Part shown: piece after piece, positions 56,048-63,848 of the stretch
How the letters are laid out: the number at the start of each line of letters is the position of its first letter
How positions within the stretch are numbered: position 1 is the stretch's first letter
Origin: Streptomyces sp. ITFR-16
Lineage (GTDB): Bacteria > Actinomycetota > Actinomycetes > Streptomycetales > Streptomycetaceae
Assembly (NCBI RefSeq): GCF_031844705.1
Contig: NZ_CP134609.1
Location: forward strand, 6,634,001 to 6,698,000
Direction: 5' to 3'
Length of the DNA: 64,000 bases
Made by a program: the position numbers and the translations under genes
The notes under the pieces: generated by a model
Seen by the model: only the letters and a program-made list of their open reading frames with translations
The model's database searches: none
What the model was told of the DNA's origin: nothing

Positions 56048-56130
56048 CTTGGAACCACTCAGCCTCGCCGGCGTTCGAGGCGCGGGGTCCGGGCGGAGCC
56101 CCGGTCACGGGAAGGGGCGGGGCGGGGAAC
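56048..56130. repeat. Dispersed GC-rich repeat element before cysG
   Basis: The segment ACTCAGCCTCGCCGGCGTTC, then GAGGCGCGGGGTCCGGGCGG and AGCCCCGGTCACGG contains several nested inverted repeats (GCCTCG/CGAGGC; GGGGTCCGGGCGGAGCCCC). It closely resembles a short intergenic element I have seen many times in Streptomyces genomes. Identity as a repeat family is from memory; a second copy is not present in this window. Confidence 0.6.
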
Positions 56131-56268
56131 AGGCCCGCTGCGGGCGCCCCCACCGGCCGCCCCCGACCACCCCCGCACCCCACCCCGTATCGTGAATCCC
56201 GCACGTCACAGCCGCTCCAGCGCCGCAGCGGCCGCGCACCCCGCATCGCACGAGGAGCCCGCACCGCC

Positions 56269-57522
56269 ATGGCCGAGCACGCCGATCGCCCCGCCTACCC
56301 CGTCGGACTGCGCCTGAGCGGGCGCCGCGTAGTCGTCGTCGGCGGCGGCCAGGTCGCCCAGCGCCGTCTGCCCGCCCTCATCGCGGCCGGCGCCGACATC
56401 GTCCTCGTGTCGCCGGCCGCCACCCCGTCCGTCGAGGCGATGGCCGACGCCGGCGAGATCCGCTGGGAGCGCCGCCCCTATGCCGACGGGGACCTCGCCG
56501 ACACCTGGTACGCCCTGATCGCCTCCGACGACACCGAGGCCAACGACGCGGCATCCGCCGAGGCCGAGCGCACCCGCACCTGGTGCGTCCGCAGTGACAA
56601 CGCGGACGCCGCCACCGCCTGGACGCCCGCCACCGGCCGCAGCGAGGGCGTGACCGTCGCCGTGCTCACCACCGACGCGCACGGCCGCGACCCCCGCCAC
56701 TCCGCCGCCGTCCGCGACGCGATCGTCGAGGGCCTGCGCGACGGCACCCTCGCCGCCCCCCACCACCGCACCCGGACCCCCGGCGTCGCCCTGGTCGGCG
56801 GCGGCCCCGGCGACCCGGACCTGATCACCGTCCGTGGCCGCCGCCTCCTCGCCGAGGCCGACGTCGTCATCGCGGACCGGCTCGGCCCGCGCGACCTGCT
56901 GGACGAACTCCCGCCGCACGTCGAGGTGATCGACGCCGCGAAGATCCCGTACGGCCGGTACATGGCCCAGGAGGCCATCAACAACGCCCTGATCGAGCAC
57001 GCCAAGGCGGGCAAGGCCGTCGTGCGGCTCAAGGGCGGCGACCCGTTCGTCTTCGGACGCGGCATGGAGGAGGCCCGGGCGCTCGCCGCCGAGGGCATCG
57101 CCTGCACCGTCGTCCCCGGCATCTCCAGCTCGATCTCGGTGCCCGGCGCGGCCGGCATCCCCGTCACCCACCGCGGCGTCGCCCATGAGTTCACCGTGGT
57201 CAGCGGCCATGTCGCCCCCGACGACGAGCGCTCGCTCGTCGACTGGGCGGCCCTCGCCCGGCTGCGCGGCACCCTGGTCCTCCTGATGGCCGTCGACAAG
57301 ATCGGTGCCATCGCTGGCACGCTCATCGCCCACGGGAAGTCCCCCGACACCCCGGTGGCCCTCGTCCAGGAAGGGACCACCGCCGCCCAGCGCCGCGTCG
57401 ACGCGACGCTCGCGACCGTCGGCGAGCGGGCCGTGGCCGAGGACGTCCGCCCGCCCGCCGTCATCGTCATCGGTGACGTCGTCGGCGTCGGACCCGAGGC
57501 CGCGGCAGCGACCGAAAAGTAA
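56269..57522 (+). CDS. cysG: Siroheme synthase-type protein: precorrin-2 dehydrogenase + uroporphyrinogen-III C-methyltransferase
   Basis: A 417-residue protein at the branch from uroporphyrinogen III to siroheme and B12. The N-terminal NAD domain (about residues 10-155) has RRVVVVGGGQVAQRRLPALI and the CysG-like IASDDTEANDAASAEAERT. The C-terminal SUMT domain (about 165-410) has VALVGGGPGDPDLITVRGRR, LKGGDPFVFGRGMEEARAL and VVPGISSSISVPGAAGIPVT. It is about 40 residues shorter than enteric CysG, mainly in the region between the domains, so the ferrochelatase part may be weak. GAGGAG lies 11 nt before ATG 56269. Confidence 0.93.
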   Translation: MAEHADRPAYPVGLRLSGRRVVVVGGGQVAQRRLPALIAAGADIVLVSPAATPSVEAMADAGEIRWERRPYADGDLADTWYALIASDDTEANDAASAEAERTRTWCVRSDNADAATAWTPATGRSEGVTVAVLTTDAHGRDPRHSAAVRDAIVEGLRDGTLAAPHHRTRTPGVALVGGGPGDPDLITVRGRRLLAEADVVIADRLGPRDLLDELPPHVEVIDAAKIPYGRYMAQEAINNALIEHAKAGKAVVRLKGGDPFVFGRGMEEARALAAEGIACTVVPGISSSISVPGAAGIPVTHRGVAHEFTVVSGHVAPDDERSLVDWAALARLRGTLVLLMAVDKIGAIAGTLIAHGKSPDTPVALVQEGTTAAQRRVDATLATVGERAVAEDVRPPAVIVIGDVVGVGPEAAAATEK

Positions 57523-57551
57523 CCAGCGGTAACGGATCTTTCTCCCGACCG

Positions 57552-57580
57552 TTGGCACCACACACCGGACAAGGCAGTAT
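57552..57580 (+). promoter_or_regulatory. Leaderless promoter of the SpoU methyltransferase gene
   Basis: TTGGCA (57552-57557), a 17-bp spacer and CAGTAT (57575-57580), ending 6 nt before GTG 57587. No ribosome site is present. Spacing points to transcription starting at the GTG. Confidence 0.75.
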
Positions 57581-57586
57581 CAACCT

Positions 57587-58405
57587 GTGGCTGATCTCAT
57601 CACCGTCGACGACCCCGACGACCCCCGCCTGAGCGACTACACCGGCCTGACCGACGTCGAGCTGCGGCGCAGGCGAGAGCCCGCCGAGGGCCTCTTCATC
57701 GCCGAGGGCGAGAAGGTGATCAGACGCGCCAGGCACGCCGGGTACGAGATGCGCTCCATGCTGCTCTCGGCGAAGTGGGTCGACCTCATGCGCGACGTCA
57801 TCGACGAGGTCCCGGCCCCCGTGTACGCCGTCAGCCCGGAGCTCGCCGAGCGGGTCACCGGCTACCACGTGCACCGGGGGGCCCTCGCCTCGATGCAGCG
57901 CAAGCCGCTGCCGGCCGCCGAGGAACTGCTGCGCACCACCCGCCGTGTGGTCGTCATGGAAGCCGTCAACGACCACACGAACATCGGGGCGATCTTCCGC
58001 AGCGCCGCCGCGCTCGGCATGGACGCGGTCCTGCTCTCCCCGGACTGCGCCGACCCGCTGTACCGGCGCTCGGTCAAGGTCTCGATGGGCGCCGTCTTCT
58101 CCGTCCCGTACGCCCGCCTCGACACCTGGCCCAAGGCCCTGGAGACGGTACGGGAGGCCGGCTTCAAGCTGCTCGCGCTGACACCCGACGAGAAGGCCAG
58201 CAGCATCGAGGAGGCGGCCCCGCACCGGATGGACCAGGTGGCCCTGATGCTCGGCGCCGAGGGCGACGGGCTGTCCACGCAGGCGCTGGTCGCCGCCGAC
58301 GAATGGGTACGCATCCCGATGGCCCACGGCGTCGACTCGCTGAACGTCGGCGCCGCCGCGGCGGTCGCCTTCTACGCGGTGGCCACGGGCCGCCCGGAGA
58401 GCTGA
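57587..58405 (+). CDS. TrmH/SpoU-family RNA 2'-O-methyltransferase
   Basis: A 272-residue SPOUT enzyme, second of its family in the window. N-terminal substrate domain about residues 10-105 (LRRRREPAEGLFIAEGEKVI), SpoU domain about 115-270 with VVMEAVNDHTNIGAIFRSAA, LMLGAEGDGLSTQAL and IPMAHGVDSLNVGAAAAVAF. It should methylate a ribose in rRNA or tRNA; the site is unknown. GTG 57587 lies directly at a leaderless promoter. It converges on the Ser/Thr kinase gene with 9 bases between the stops. Confidence 0.92.
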   Translation: MADLITVDDPDDPRLSDYTGLTDVELRRRREPAEGLFIAEGEKVIRRARHAGYEMRSMLLSAKWVDLMRDVIDEVPAPVYAVSPELAERVTGYHVHRGALASMQRKPLPAAEELLRTTRRVVVMEAVNDHTNIGAIFRSAAALGMDAVLLSPDCADPLYRRSVKVSMGAVFSVPYARLDTWPKALETVREAGFKLLALTPDEKASSIEEAAPHRMDQVALMLGAEGDGLSTQALVAADEWVRIPMAHGVDSLNVGAAAAVAFYAVATGRPES

Positions 58406-58414
58406 GCCCGCAGG

Positions 58415-59713
58415 CTACCGCTCGCCTGGCGCCGGGGCCTGGACCCGGACGACCTGCCCCGGATCCGCGCCCAGGCCGCGCGGCGGACCCTGGCAGCCCT
58501 GGGCCGCCGCGATACCGAGGGCCACCAGCAGCGTCACCACCACGAAGACGACGAGCCGCTGCCGGAGCAGCCTCGGGTTGGCCGGGCGGCGGCCGGTGGA
58601 GGTCGTCCGGGTGCCCGGCCGCGTCCCCGGCCTGCCGTTCGTCCCGTTGGTGCCCTGCGGCCGCCGTCCCGGACGCGTCGACCGCCCCGGCTGCTGCTGA
58701 GCCGGACGCGAACCCCCGGTGCGCGGCGAGGAGGGACGGGGCGCCGCCGGCCGGCCCTGCGGACGCGCGACCGGGGCGGGCCCGGCGGCCCTGCGGGTCT
58801 GCTGCTCGGTGTACGGGCCGTCCAGCCGCCCGGTCGGCCGGTCCGCCTCCTGCGCCGAACGCTGGGCGGGCGGCCGGCTCTCGTGCAGCCCCTGCGCCTC
58901 CCGCGCCGCGATCTCCTTGAGCCGCATGGAGAGCTGGAGCGTGCTCGGGCGCTCCTCCGGATCCTTGGCCAGACAGGCGCTCACCAGGGGTGCGAGCGCG
59001 TCGTGCACATCGAACAGCTGGGGCTCCTCGTGCACCACGCGGTAGAGCATGACCTCGGAACTGCCGTGCCCGAAGGGTGAATCGGCCATCGCCGCGTACG
59101 CCAGCGTGGCGCCGAGGGAGAAGACGTCCGTCGCGGGCGTCACCGCCGCGCCCCGCACCTGCTCCGGCGCGAGGAAGCCGGGCGAGCCCACCGCCGTACC
59201 GACGTGCGTGAGCGTGGAGGCACCGGTCGCCCAGGCGATGCCGAAGTCGATGATGCGCGGGCCCTTGGGGGAGAGCAGGATGTTCGACGGCTTCAGGTCG
59301 CGGTGGACGACTCCGGCCTCGTGCACCGCCACCAGACCCTCGGAGAGCGCCGCCCCGATCGAGGCCACCTCGGCGGCCGACAGCGGGCCCTCCTCGGCCA
59401 CCTTGTCGTGCAGCGAGGGCCCCGGCACGTACTGCGTGGCGAACCAGGGGCGGTCCGCCTCCAGGTCCGCGGCCACCAGCCGGGCCGTACAGCCGCCGCG
59501 GATCCGCCGGGCGGCGGACACCTCGCGCGCGAACCGCGAACGGAACTCCTGATCCTCCGCCAGGTCCGGGCGGATCACCTTGAGCGCCACCCGCTGGCCC
59601 CGCCGGTCCGAACCCAGGTAGACGACACCCATGCCGCCCGCCCCGAGCCGCCGGTGCAGCCTGAACGAGCCGACGACACGCGGGTCCTCGCGCCGGAGCC
59701 GCATCATCGCCAT
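58415..59713 (-). CDS. Membrane-anchored Ser/Thr protein kinase (PknB-type)
   Basis: A 432-residue Hanks-type kinase. The catalytic domain fills residues about 10-270: glycine loop GAGGMGVVYLG, Lys in VALKVIRPDL, VVHRDLKPSNILL, DFGIAW, and VGSPGFLAPEQV. Then comes a long Arg/Pro/Gly/Thr-rich linker (about 275-385), a single transmembrane helix (about 392-412), and a tail of only about 20 residues outside. So it lacks an extracellular PASTA or other sensor domain. ATG 59713 (MAMMRLRRED). It is divergent from a small hypothetical gene. Confidence 0.9.
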   Translation of the reverse strand: MAMMRLRREDPRVVGSFRLHRRLGAGGMGVVYLGSDRRGQRVALKVIRPDLAEDQEFRSRFAREVSAARRIRGGCTARLVAADLEADRPWFATQYVPGPSLHDKVAEEGPLSAAEVASIGAALSEGLVAVHEAGVVHRDLKPSNILLSPKGPRIIDFGIAWATGASTLTHVGTAVGSPGFLAPEQVRGAAVTPATDVFSLGATLAYAAMADSPFGHGSSEVMLYRVVHEEPQLFDVHDALAPLVSACLAKDPEERPSTLQLSMRLKEIAAREAQGLHESRPPAQRSAQEADRPTGRLDGPYTEQQTRRAAGPAPVARPQGRPAAPRPSSPRTGGSRPAQQQPGRSTRPGRRPQGTNGTNGRPGTRPGTRTTSTGRRPANPRLLRQRLVVFVVVTLLVALGIAAAQGCQGPPRGLGADPGQVVRVQAPAPGER

Positions 59714-59918
59714 GTCTGCCCATCCCCGCTGCCTGGTACGCCTGACGAGGCACAGCTTACGTACCCGCCGCCCGGGGCGCTCAGAGGCCGCGCCCTCGCC
59801 GGGGAATCGATTGTCAGTGCCGGGTGGGAAACTTGAGGAGTGGTCAGGGCGCTGCGGATCCAGGCGCCCCGGCCCGTGCGAGATCTCAACGGTCCGTCGC
59901 AGAAGGGGGATTGGATCA

Positions 59919-60179
59919 GTGAAGGGCGATCGAGTCGAGATAGTCGTGGACGCCGGGGACACGACCCGGACCTACGAAGTGGTGGCCTCCAGGGCGGGCC
60001 GCAGGGTGGAGACAGCGGTCCGTCGCGGTGTGGTCGAAGTGAGTGAAGTCACCCGGAACGGATCAGTGGTGCGCACCGCCCGCTTCATGGCGACCAGGGT
60101 CCTCGCCCTGGTCGAACAACCGGTGCCCAGGGAGGACGGCTCCGAGCGTCCCCTCGGGGATGACCCCAAGGCCGGGTAG
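59919..60179 (+). CDS. Hypothetical small protein
   Basis: An 86-residue soluble protein, VKGDRVEIVVDAGDTTRTYE at the start and VTRNGSVVRTARFMATRVLA in the middle; it alternates hydrophobic and charged residues, suggesting a small beta fold. No family is recognised. GTG 59919 has AAGGGGG 10 nt upstream. It is divergent from the Ser/Thr kinase gene, which may reflect a shared promoter region of about 200 bases. It could be a kinase partner, but nothing in the sequence proves that. Confidence 0.65.
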   Translation: MKGDRVEIVVDAGDTTRTYEVVASRAGRRVETAVRRGVVEVSEVTRNGSVVRTARFMATRVLALVEQPVPREDGSERPLGDDPKAG

Positions 60180-60365
60180 TCCTGTCTCCACCCAGGGGAG
60201 TACGCCGGGTACCCACGGCTCATCCTCCGGGAGGCCCGGCATTCGGTACGCGGGCATGACGCCGCCGCGTTCCCGGATCCCTAATGTTGAGGTCAAGCGG
60301 CGGGCGTTGCACTCGTCCCCCGAGGTCAGACGCCCGCCGCTCCACAACAGGTCAGGAGAGGAACC

Positions 60366-60575
60366 ATGGCGGACACGGCAGCGCGGACCATGATCCGCAC
60401 GCAGGGACGCAGGGCATCCGCCTCGTTCGGCAGCCGCCCGTCGTCCGGCAAGCGCCACCCCCTGGTGGCGACGGTCATGGTTCTTCCTCTGGCGGCCCTG
60501 CTCGCAGTCGTCTTCGGCGGCTGGGACGCGGTGGTCACACAGGCGTCGTCCGTGGGCGTGATGCTGGGGCGCTGA
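60366..60575 (+). CDS. Small membrane protein
   Basis: A 69-residue protein with a Ser/Arg-rich basic N-terminus (about residues 1-30) and one clear membrane helix (LVATVMVLPLAALLAVVFGG, about 33-52). CAGGAGAGGAACC just before the ATG is a very strong ribosome site, which is the best evidence that it is real. TAATGT (60282-60287) is a possible -10. No family recognised. About 240 bases to the next gene hold no further supported ORF. Confidence 0.6.
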   Translation: MADTAARTMIRTQGRRASASFGSRPSSGKRHPLVATVMVLPLAALLAVVFGGWDAVVTQASSVGVMLGR

Positions 60576-60817
60576 GCGGCGCCCCGGGTCCGGAAGAGCG
60601 GTCCGGACCGGGACATCCGGCCAACAACCCCGTGGGGACGGGGGTGCGGCGGACGGCAGCGTTTGTCCGGTCAGCTGGGGAGCTGACCGGACATCGCGCT
60701 GTCCGGGCCCGATTCCGGCGACCGCCGTCCGCCCACGACACGGCCCGGCGCCTCCACGTACGCTCGGCGCCGGGCACGGCGCCGCCGGCCCGCAGAGCCG
60801 CACCACCGGGGGAGTCC

Positions 60818-61804
60818 GTGACCAGCCCAGTCGTACGCGCCCTGGGCGCCCTCGCCCGGCAGGCAGCCGGGACCGGCCTCCGGCCCTCGCCGTCCCCCGG
60901 CGTCCTCGCCGACCGGGCGGACGGGACCGTCGTCCGCTGCGGCTCCGTCGTCGCCAAGGCCCACGCTCCCGGCACGGACACCGACGCCCTGTCCTCACGG
61001 ATCGCGCTGGCCGCCGATCCGGCCCTGGCCGGAGTCCTGCTCGCGCCCCTGCCGCAGCCCGGGTCCGCCACCGGGCCCGGCGCCGCCTCCCCGTACCTCA
61101 CCGAGCTGCACGGCCGCCCGGTCAGCCTGTGGCCCCACGGGGAGCCCGTGGCCCCGGAGGACCCGGACGCCGCGCCCTGGGAGGAGGCGGCCGTACTGCT
61201 GGCGCGTCTCCACCGCCGCGACGCGGGGCGGCTGCCCGGACTGCCGGCCATGCGCGGCCCCGCGAAGGCCGCCCTCGCCGTGGCCCGGATGCGGGCCGCC
61301 CTCCCCGGCGACCCGGCCACCGGACCCGTACTCGCTGCCTGGCGCGGGCTGCCGCCCTGGGCTCGCGACGAGGACCGCGCTCCCGCGCACCGGGCGCACC
61401 ACCTCTGCCACGGCGACCTGCACCTGGGCCAGCTCGTCCGGCACCCCGCGCCGCAGGGGCCCTGGCTGCTCATCGACGTCGACGACGCCGGGCTGGGCGA
61501 CCCCGCCTGGGACCTCGCCCGCCCCGCCGCCTGGTACGCCGCCGGACTGCTGCCCCCCGACGTCTGGCTCCGCTTCCTGGCCGCCTACCGCGCCGAACGG
61601 GGCCCCGCCGTACGGGCCGAGGGCGACCCGTGGCCCGAACTGGACGTGCCCGCCCGCGCGATGACCGTACAGACGGCGGCCCTGGCGCTGGCGAAGGCCG
61701 CGACGGAGGGCCGCGCTCCGGATGAGGTGGAACAGGTGATGATCGACACCTGCGCCCGAATTGCCTCTCTCCCGCCCGAGTTGACCGGCGCGGACTCGTC
61801 GTAA
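60818..61804 (+). CDS. Aminoglycoside-phosphotransferase-like kinase
   Basis: A 328-residue protein of the APH/choline-kinase fold. Brenner motif HLCHGDLHLGQLVRH (about residues 192-206) carries the catalytic Asp; the metal-binding Asp is in LLIDVDDAGLGDPAWDLARP. At the position usually held by Asn after HGDLH there is Gln (HxGQ), which also occurs in maltokinase-like and other family members. Substrate unknown, and antibiotic resistance should not be assumed. GTG 60818 has GGGGGAG 4 nt upstream. It precedes the zinc-ribbon gene on the same strand. Confidence 0.83.
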   Translation: MTSPVVRALGALARQAAGTGLRPSPSPGVLADRADGTVVRCGSVVAKAHAPGTDTDALSSRIALAADPALAGVLLAPLPQPGSATGPGAASPYLTELHGRPVSLWPHGEPVAPEDPDAAPWEEAAVLLARLHRRDAGRLPGLPAMRGPAKAALAVARMRAALPGDPATGPVLAAWRGLPPWARDEDRAPAHRAHHLCHGDLHLGQLVRHPAPQGPWLLIDVDDAGLGDPAWDLARPAAWYAAGLLPPDVWLRFLAAYRAERGPAVRAEGDPWPELDVPARAMTVQTAALALAKAATEGRAPDEVEQVMIDTCARIASLPPELTGADSS

Positions 61805-61870
61805 GGTGAACCGACCCTCGCCGGGCGCATTCCGGCGACGGCCAACCGACGGTGAGGAGTGAGCCCGAAC

Positions 61871-62152
61871 ATGCAGTGTCCCAAGTGCCACGCACAGATG
61901 CACACGTACAACCGCAACGGCATTCAGATCGAGCAGTGCAGCGGCTGCCGGGGGATATTCCTGGACTACGGAGAGCTGGAGTCCCTGACCCGCATCGAGG
62001 CGCAGTGGACGCAGCAGGCCCCGCCCCCGCCGCCCGCCCCGCAGGCCTACCCGTCCGCCCCCGCGCCCGCCTGGGGCGCCCCGCAGCACCACGGCGGACA
62101 CCACGGCCACTACCGGCAGAAGAGCTTCGGCCGCATGCTCTTCTCCTCCTGA
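61871..62152 (+). CDS. TFIIB-type zinc-ribbon protein
   Basis: A 93-residue protein with a four-cysteine zinc ribbon at the N-terminus (MQCPKCHAQM, then QIEQCSGCRGIFLDYGELE), a Pro/Ala linker and a His-rich end (HHGGHHGHYRQKSFGRML). The C-x2-C-x19-C-x2-C pattern is the zf-TFIIB family seen in many bacteria; function unknown. ATG 61871 is chosen because the family begins at MQCPKC; GTG 61859 is an alternative. A strong terminator follows. Confidence 0.85.
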   Translation: MQCPKCHAQMHTYNRNGIQIEQCSGCRGIFLDYGELESLTRIEAQWTQQAPPPPPAPQAYPSAPAPAWGAPQHHGGHHGHYRQKSFGRMLFSS

Positions 62153-62165
62153 GCCACGGCAACGA

Positions 62166-62199
62166 CGAAGCCCCGGTCGTCGGAACGACCGGGGCTTCG
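62166..62199. terminator. Bidirectional terminator between the zinc-ribbon gene and the tRNA cluster
   Basis: A perfect 15-bp stem (CGAAGCCCCGGTCGT at 62166-62180 with its complement at 62185-62199) around CGGA, between convergent transcripts. Confidence 0.9.
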
Positions 62200-62201
62200 G
62201 G

Positions 62202-62276
62202 TGGTGCGCGATACTGGGATTGAACCAGTGACCTCTTCCGTGTCAGGGAAGCGCTCTCCCGCTGAGCTAATCGCGC
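62202..62276 (-). tRNA. tRNA-Val (anticodon GAC), copy 3 of 3 in transcript order
   Basis: Cloverleaf with acceptor GCGCGAT/ATCGCGC, anticodon loop CTGACAC and T-loop TTCAATC. The CCA end is encoded (62204-62202). Its body is identical to the other two valine tRNAs. Confidence 0.96.
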
Positions 62277-62299
62277 AGGGTGACCCTGCGTGTACTGCG

Positions 62300-62371
62300 T
62301 GCGCGATACTGGGATTGAACCAGTGACCTCTTCCGTGTCAGGGAAGCGCTCTCCCGCTGAGCTAATCGCGC
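62300..62371 (-). tRNA. tRNA-Val (anticodon GAC), copy 2 of 3
   Basis: Same sequence as the copy at 62202-62276, including acceptor GCGCGAT/ATCGCGC, but no encoded CCA. The spacer to the next copy is 23 bases. Confidence 0.96.
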
Positions 62372-62390
62372 GGGGGTCCTTGCGGACCGG

Positions 62391-62462
62391 TGGACGATAC
62401 TGGGATTGAACCAGTGACCTCTTCCGTGTCAGGGAAGCGCTCTCCCGCTGAGCTAATCGTCC
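62391..62462 (-). tRNA. tRNA-Val (anticodon GAC), copy 1 of 3
   Basis: Same body and anticodon as the other two, but the acceptor stem is GGACGAT/ATCGTCC: pairs 2 and 3 are changed on both strands, keeping the stem paired. It begins one base after the end of tRNA-Cys. CCA is not encoded. Confidence 0.96.
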
Positions 62463-62463
62463 T

Positions 62464-62537
62464 TGGAGGTGGAGACGGGATTTGAACCCGTGTAGACGGC
62501 TTTGCAGGCCGTTGCCTCGCCTCTCGGCCACTCCACC
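62464..62537 (-). tRNA. tRNA-Cys (anticodon GCA)
   Basis: Acceptor GGTGGAG/CTCCACC, anticodon arm ACGGC-CTGCAAA-GCCGT and T-loop TTCAAAT. The CCA end is encoded (62466-62464). Confidence 0.97.
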
Positions 62538-62574
62538 AGGGGTGGGAGTTCGGGAAGATCCCCCACCTTCTGCG

Positions 62575-62647
62575 AGCGGACGACCAGGTTCGAACTGGCG
62601 ACCTCAACCTTGGCAAGGTTGCGCTCTACCAACTGAGCTACGTCCGC
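62575..62647 (-). tRNA. tRNA-Gly (anticodon GCC)
   Basis: Acceptor GCGGACG/CGTCCGC, anticodon arm CAACC-TTGCCAA-GGTTG and T-loop TTCGAAC. CCA is not encoded. It is first in the Gly-Cys-Val-Val-Val transcript. Confidence 0.97.
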
Positions 62648-62689
62648 TTGTCGGTTCCGGTTCACTTGCGCGTCCCGGCGACGGGTTGA

Positions 62690-62717
62690 ACTCTAGCGGA
62701 TTCCCGGGCCAGTACAA
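62690..62717 (-). promoter_or_regulatory. Promoter of the tRNA cluster
   Basis: On the minus strand, TTGTAC (62717-62712), a 16-bp spacer and TAGAGT (62695-62690), 43 bases before tRNA-Gly. Both hexamers fit the vegetative consensus. Confidence 0.65.
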
Positions 62718-62792
62718 AAACGCGTTTGCGCAGCGTGCTGCGGTGCGCCCGCCCCGGCGCAGGTCACCGCGCACCGCTCTAGACTCACGGAC

Positions 62793-63848
62793 GTGCACGA
62801 CCTCGCTCCAATGGCCCGCTTCGGCGGCCTCGTCGCCTTCGATCTGCAGGATGTGACCAGTGATCCCGCAGCTCTCGACTCGTCCGGTTTCTGGGCGGTA
62901 TCAGCCGATTTCGAGGGCCGGCTCGTCTGCGCCCGCTTCGCCACCGTACGGACCGCCGCCGTGCCCGCCCCGGTGCGGGGTGCCTGGCGCGGTCCCGCGG
63001 CGGGCGACTGGAGCTCCTCGCTCGACCGCGCCGCGTACACGGCGGGCGTCCGGCGCATCCGGGAGTACATCGCGACCGGCGAGGTCTATCAGGCCAACCT
63101 CTGCCGGGTGATGACGGCTCCGCTGCCCGACCCGGCCGCCGCCGACGTCGACGCGCTCACCGCGCTGCTGGCGCGGGGCAACCCGGCCCCGTACGCAGGA
63201 ACGATCCGCCTCCCCGCGCACGGCGTGGAGATCGCGACCGCGTCGCCGGAGCTGTTCCTGCGCAGGGACGGCCGTACGGTCGAGTCCGGGCCGATCAAGG
63301 GGACCGGCCGCACCGAGGCCGATCTGCTGGAGAAGGACCACGCCGAGAACGTGATGATCGTCGACCTGGTCCGCAACGACCTGGGCCGGGTCTGCGCCAC
63401 CGGATCGGTCACCGTGCCCGACCTCTGCGCCGTCGAGAAGCACCCCGGCCTCGTCCACCTCGTCTCCACCGTGCGGGGCCGGCTCGCCGACGTGGCCGGC
63501 TGGCCGGAACTCCTTGCCGCCGCCTTCCCGCCCGGCTCGGTCACCGGCGCCCCCAAGTCCAGTGCGCTGCGGATCATCGAGGAGCTGGAGACCGCCCCGC
63601 GCGGCCCGTACTGCGGAGGCATCGGCTGGGTGGACGCCGACCGCGCCACCGCCTCCCTCGCCGTCGGCATCCGCACCTTCTGGACCGACCGCACCGGCGA
63701 CGCACCGGTCCTGCGCTTCGGCACCGGGGCCGGCATCACCTGGGGCTCCGACCCGGAACGCGAATGGGACGAGACCGAGCTGAAGGCGGCCAGGCTGCTC
63801 GCTGTAGCGTCGGGCGCATACGAAGCAACCGGAAGGACCGCACCATGA
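62793..63848 (+). CDS. pabB: Aminodeoxychorismate synthase component I-like protein
   Basis: A 351-residue chorismate-binding enzyme that makes 4-amino-4-deoxychorismate for folate or a PABA-derived product. The catalytic half has IREYIATGEVYQANLCRVM (about residues 90-108), VESGPIKGTGRTEADLLEKD, NVMIVDLVRNDLGRV, PPGSVTGAPKSSALRIIEEL and GIGWVDADRATASLAVGIRT. The PIKGT sequence at the active-site Lys favours PabB over anthranilate synthase (PIAGT). It is shorter than typical PabB because the N-terminal half is reduced. TAGACT (62780-62785) ends 7 nt before GTG 62793. Its stop overlaps pabC. Confidence 0.88.
   Translation: MHDLAPMARFGGLVAFDLQDVTSDPAALDSSGFWAVSADFEGRLVCARFATVRTAAVPAPVRGAWRGPAAGDWSSSLDRAAYTAGVRRIREYIATGEVYQANLCRVMTAPLPDPAAADVDALTALLARGNPAPYAGTIRLPAHGVEIATASPELFLRRDGRTVESGPIKGTGRTEADLLEKDHAENVMIVDLVRNDLGRVCATGSVTVPDLCAVEKHPGLVHLVSTVRGRLADVAGWPELLAAAFPPGSVTGAPKSSALRIIEELETAPRGPYCGGIGWVDADRATASLAVGIRTFWTDRTGDAPVLRFGTGAGITWGSDPEREWDETELKAARLLAVASGAYEATGRTAP

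Noticed and set aside
53418-56270. A 950-codon minus-strand frame opposite bluB-cobT
   Set aside because: Low-complexity shadow of the repetitive Pro/Ala/Glu region; no domain.
60818-61804. An aminoglycoside resistance gene
   Set aside because: Only the general APH fold is seen; the context and the divergent Brenner motif do not support a resistance role.
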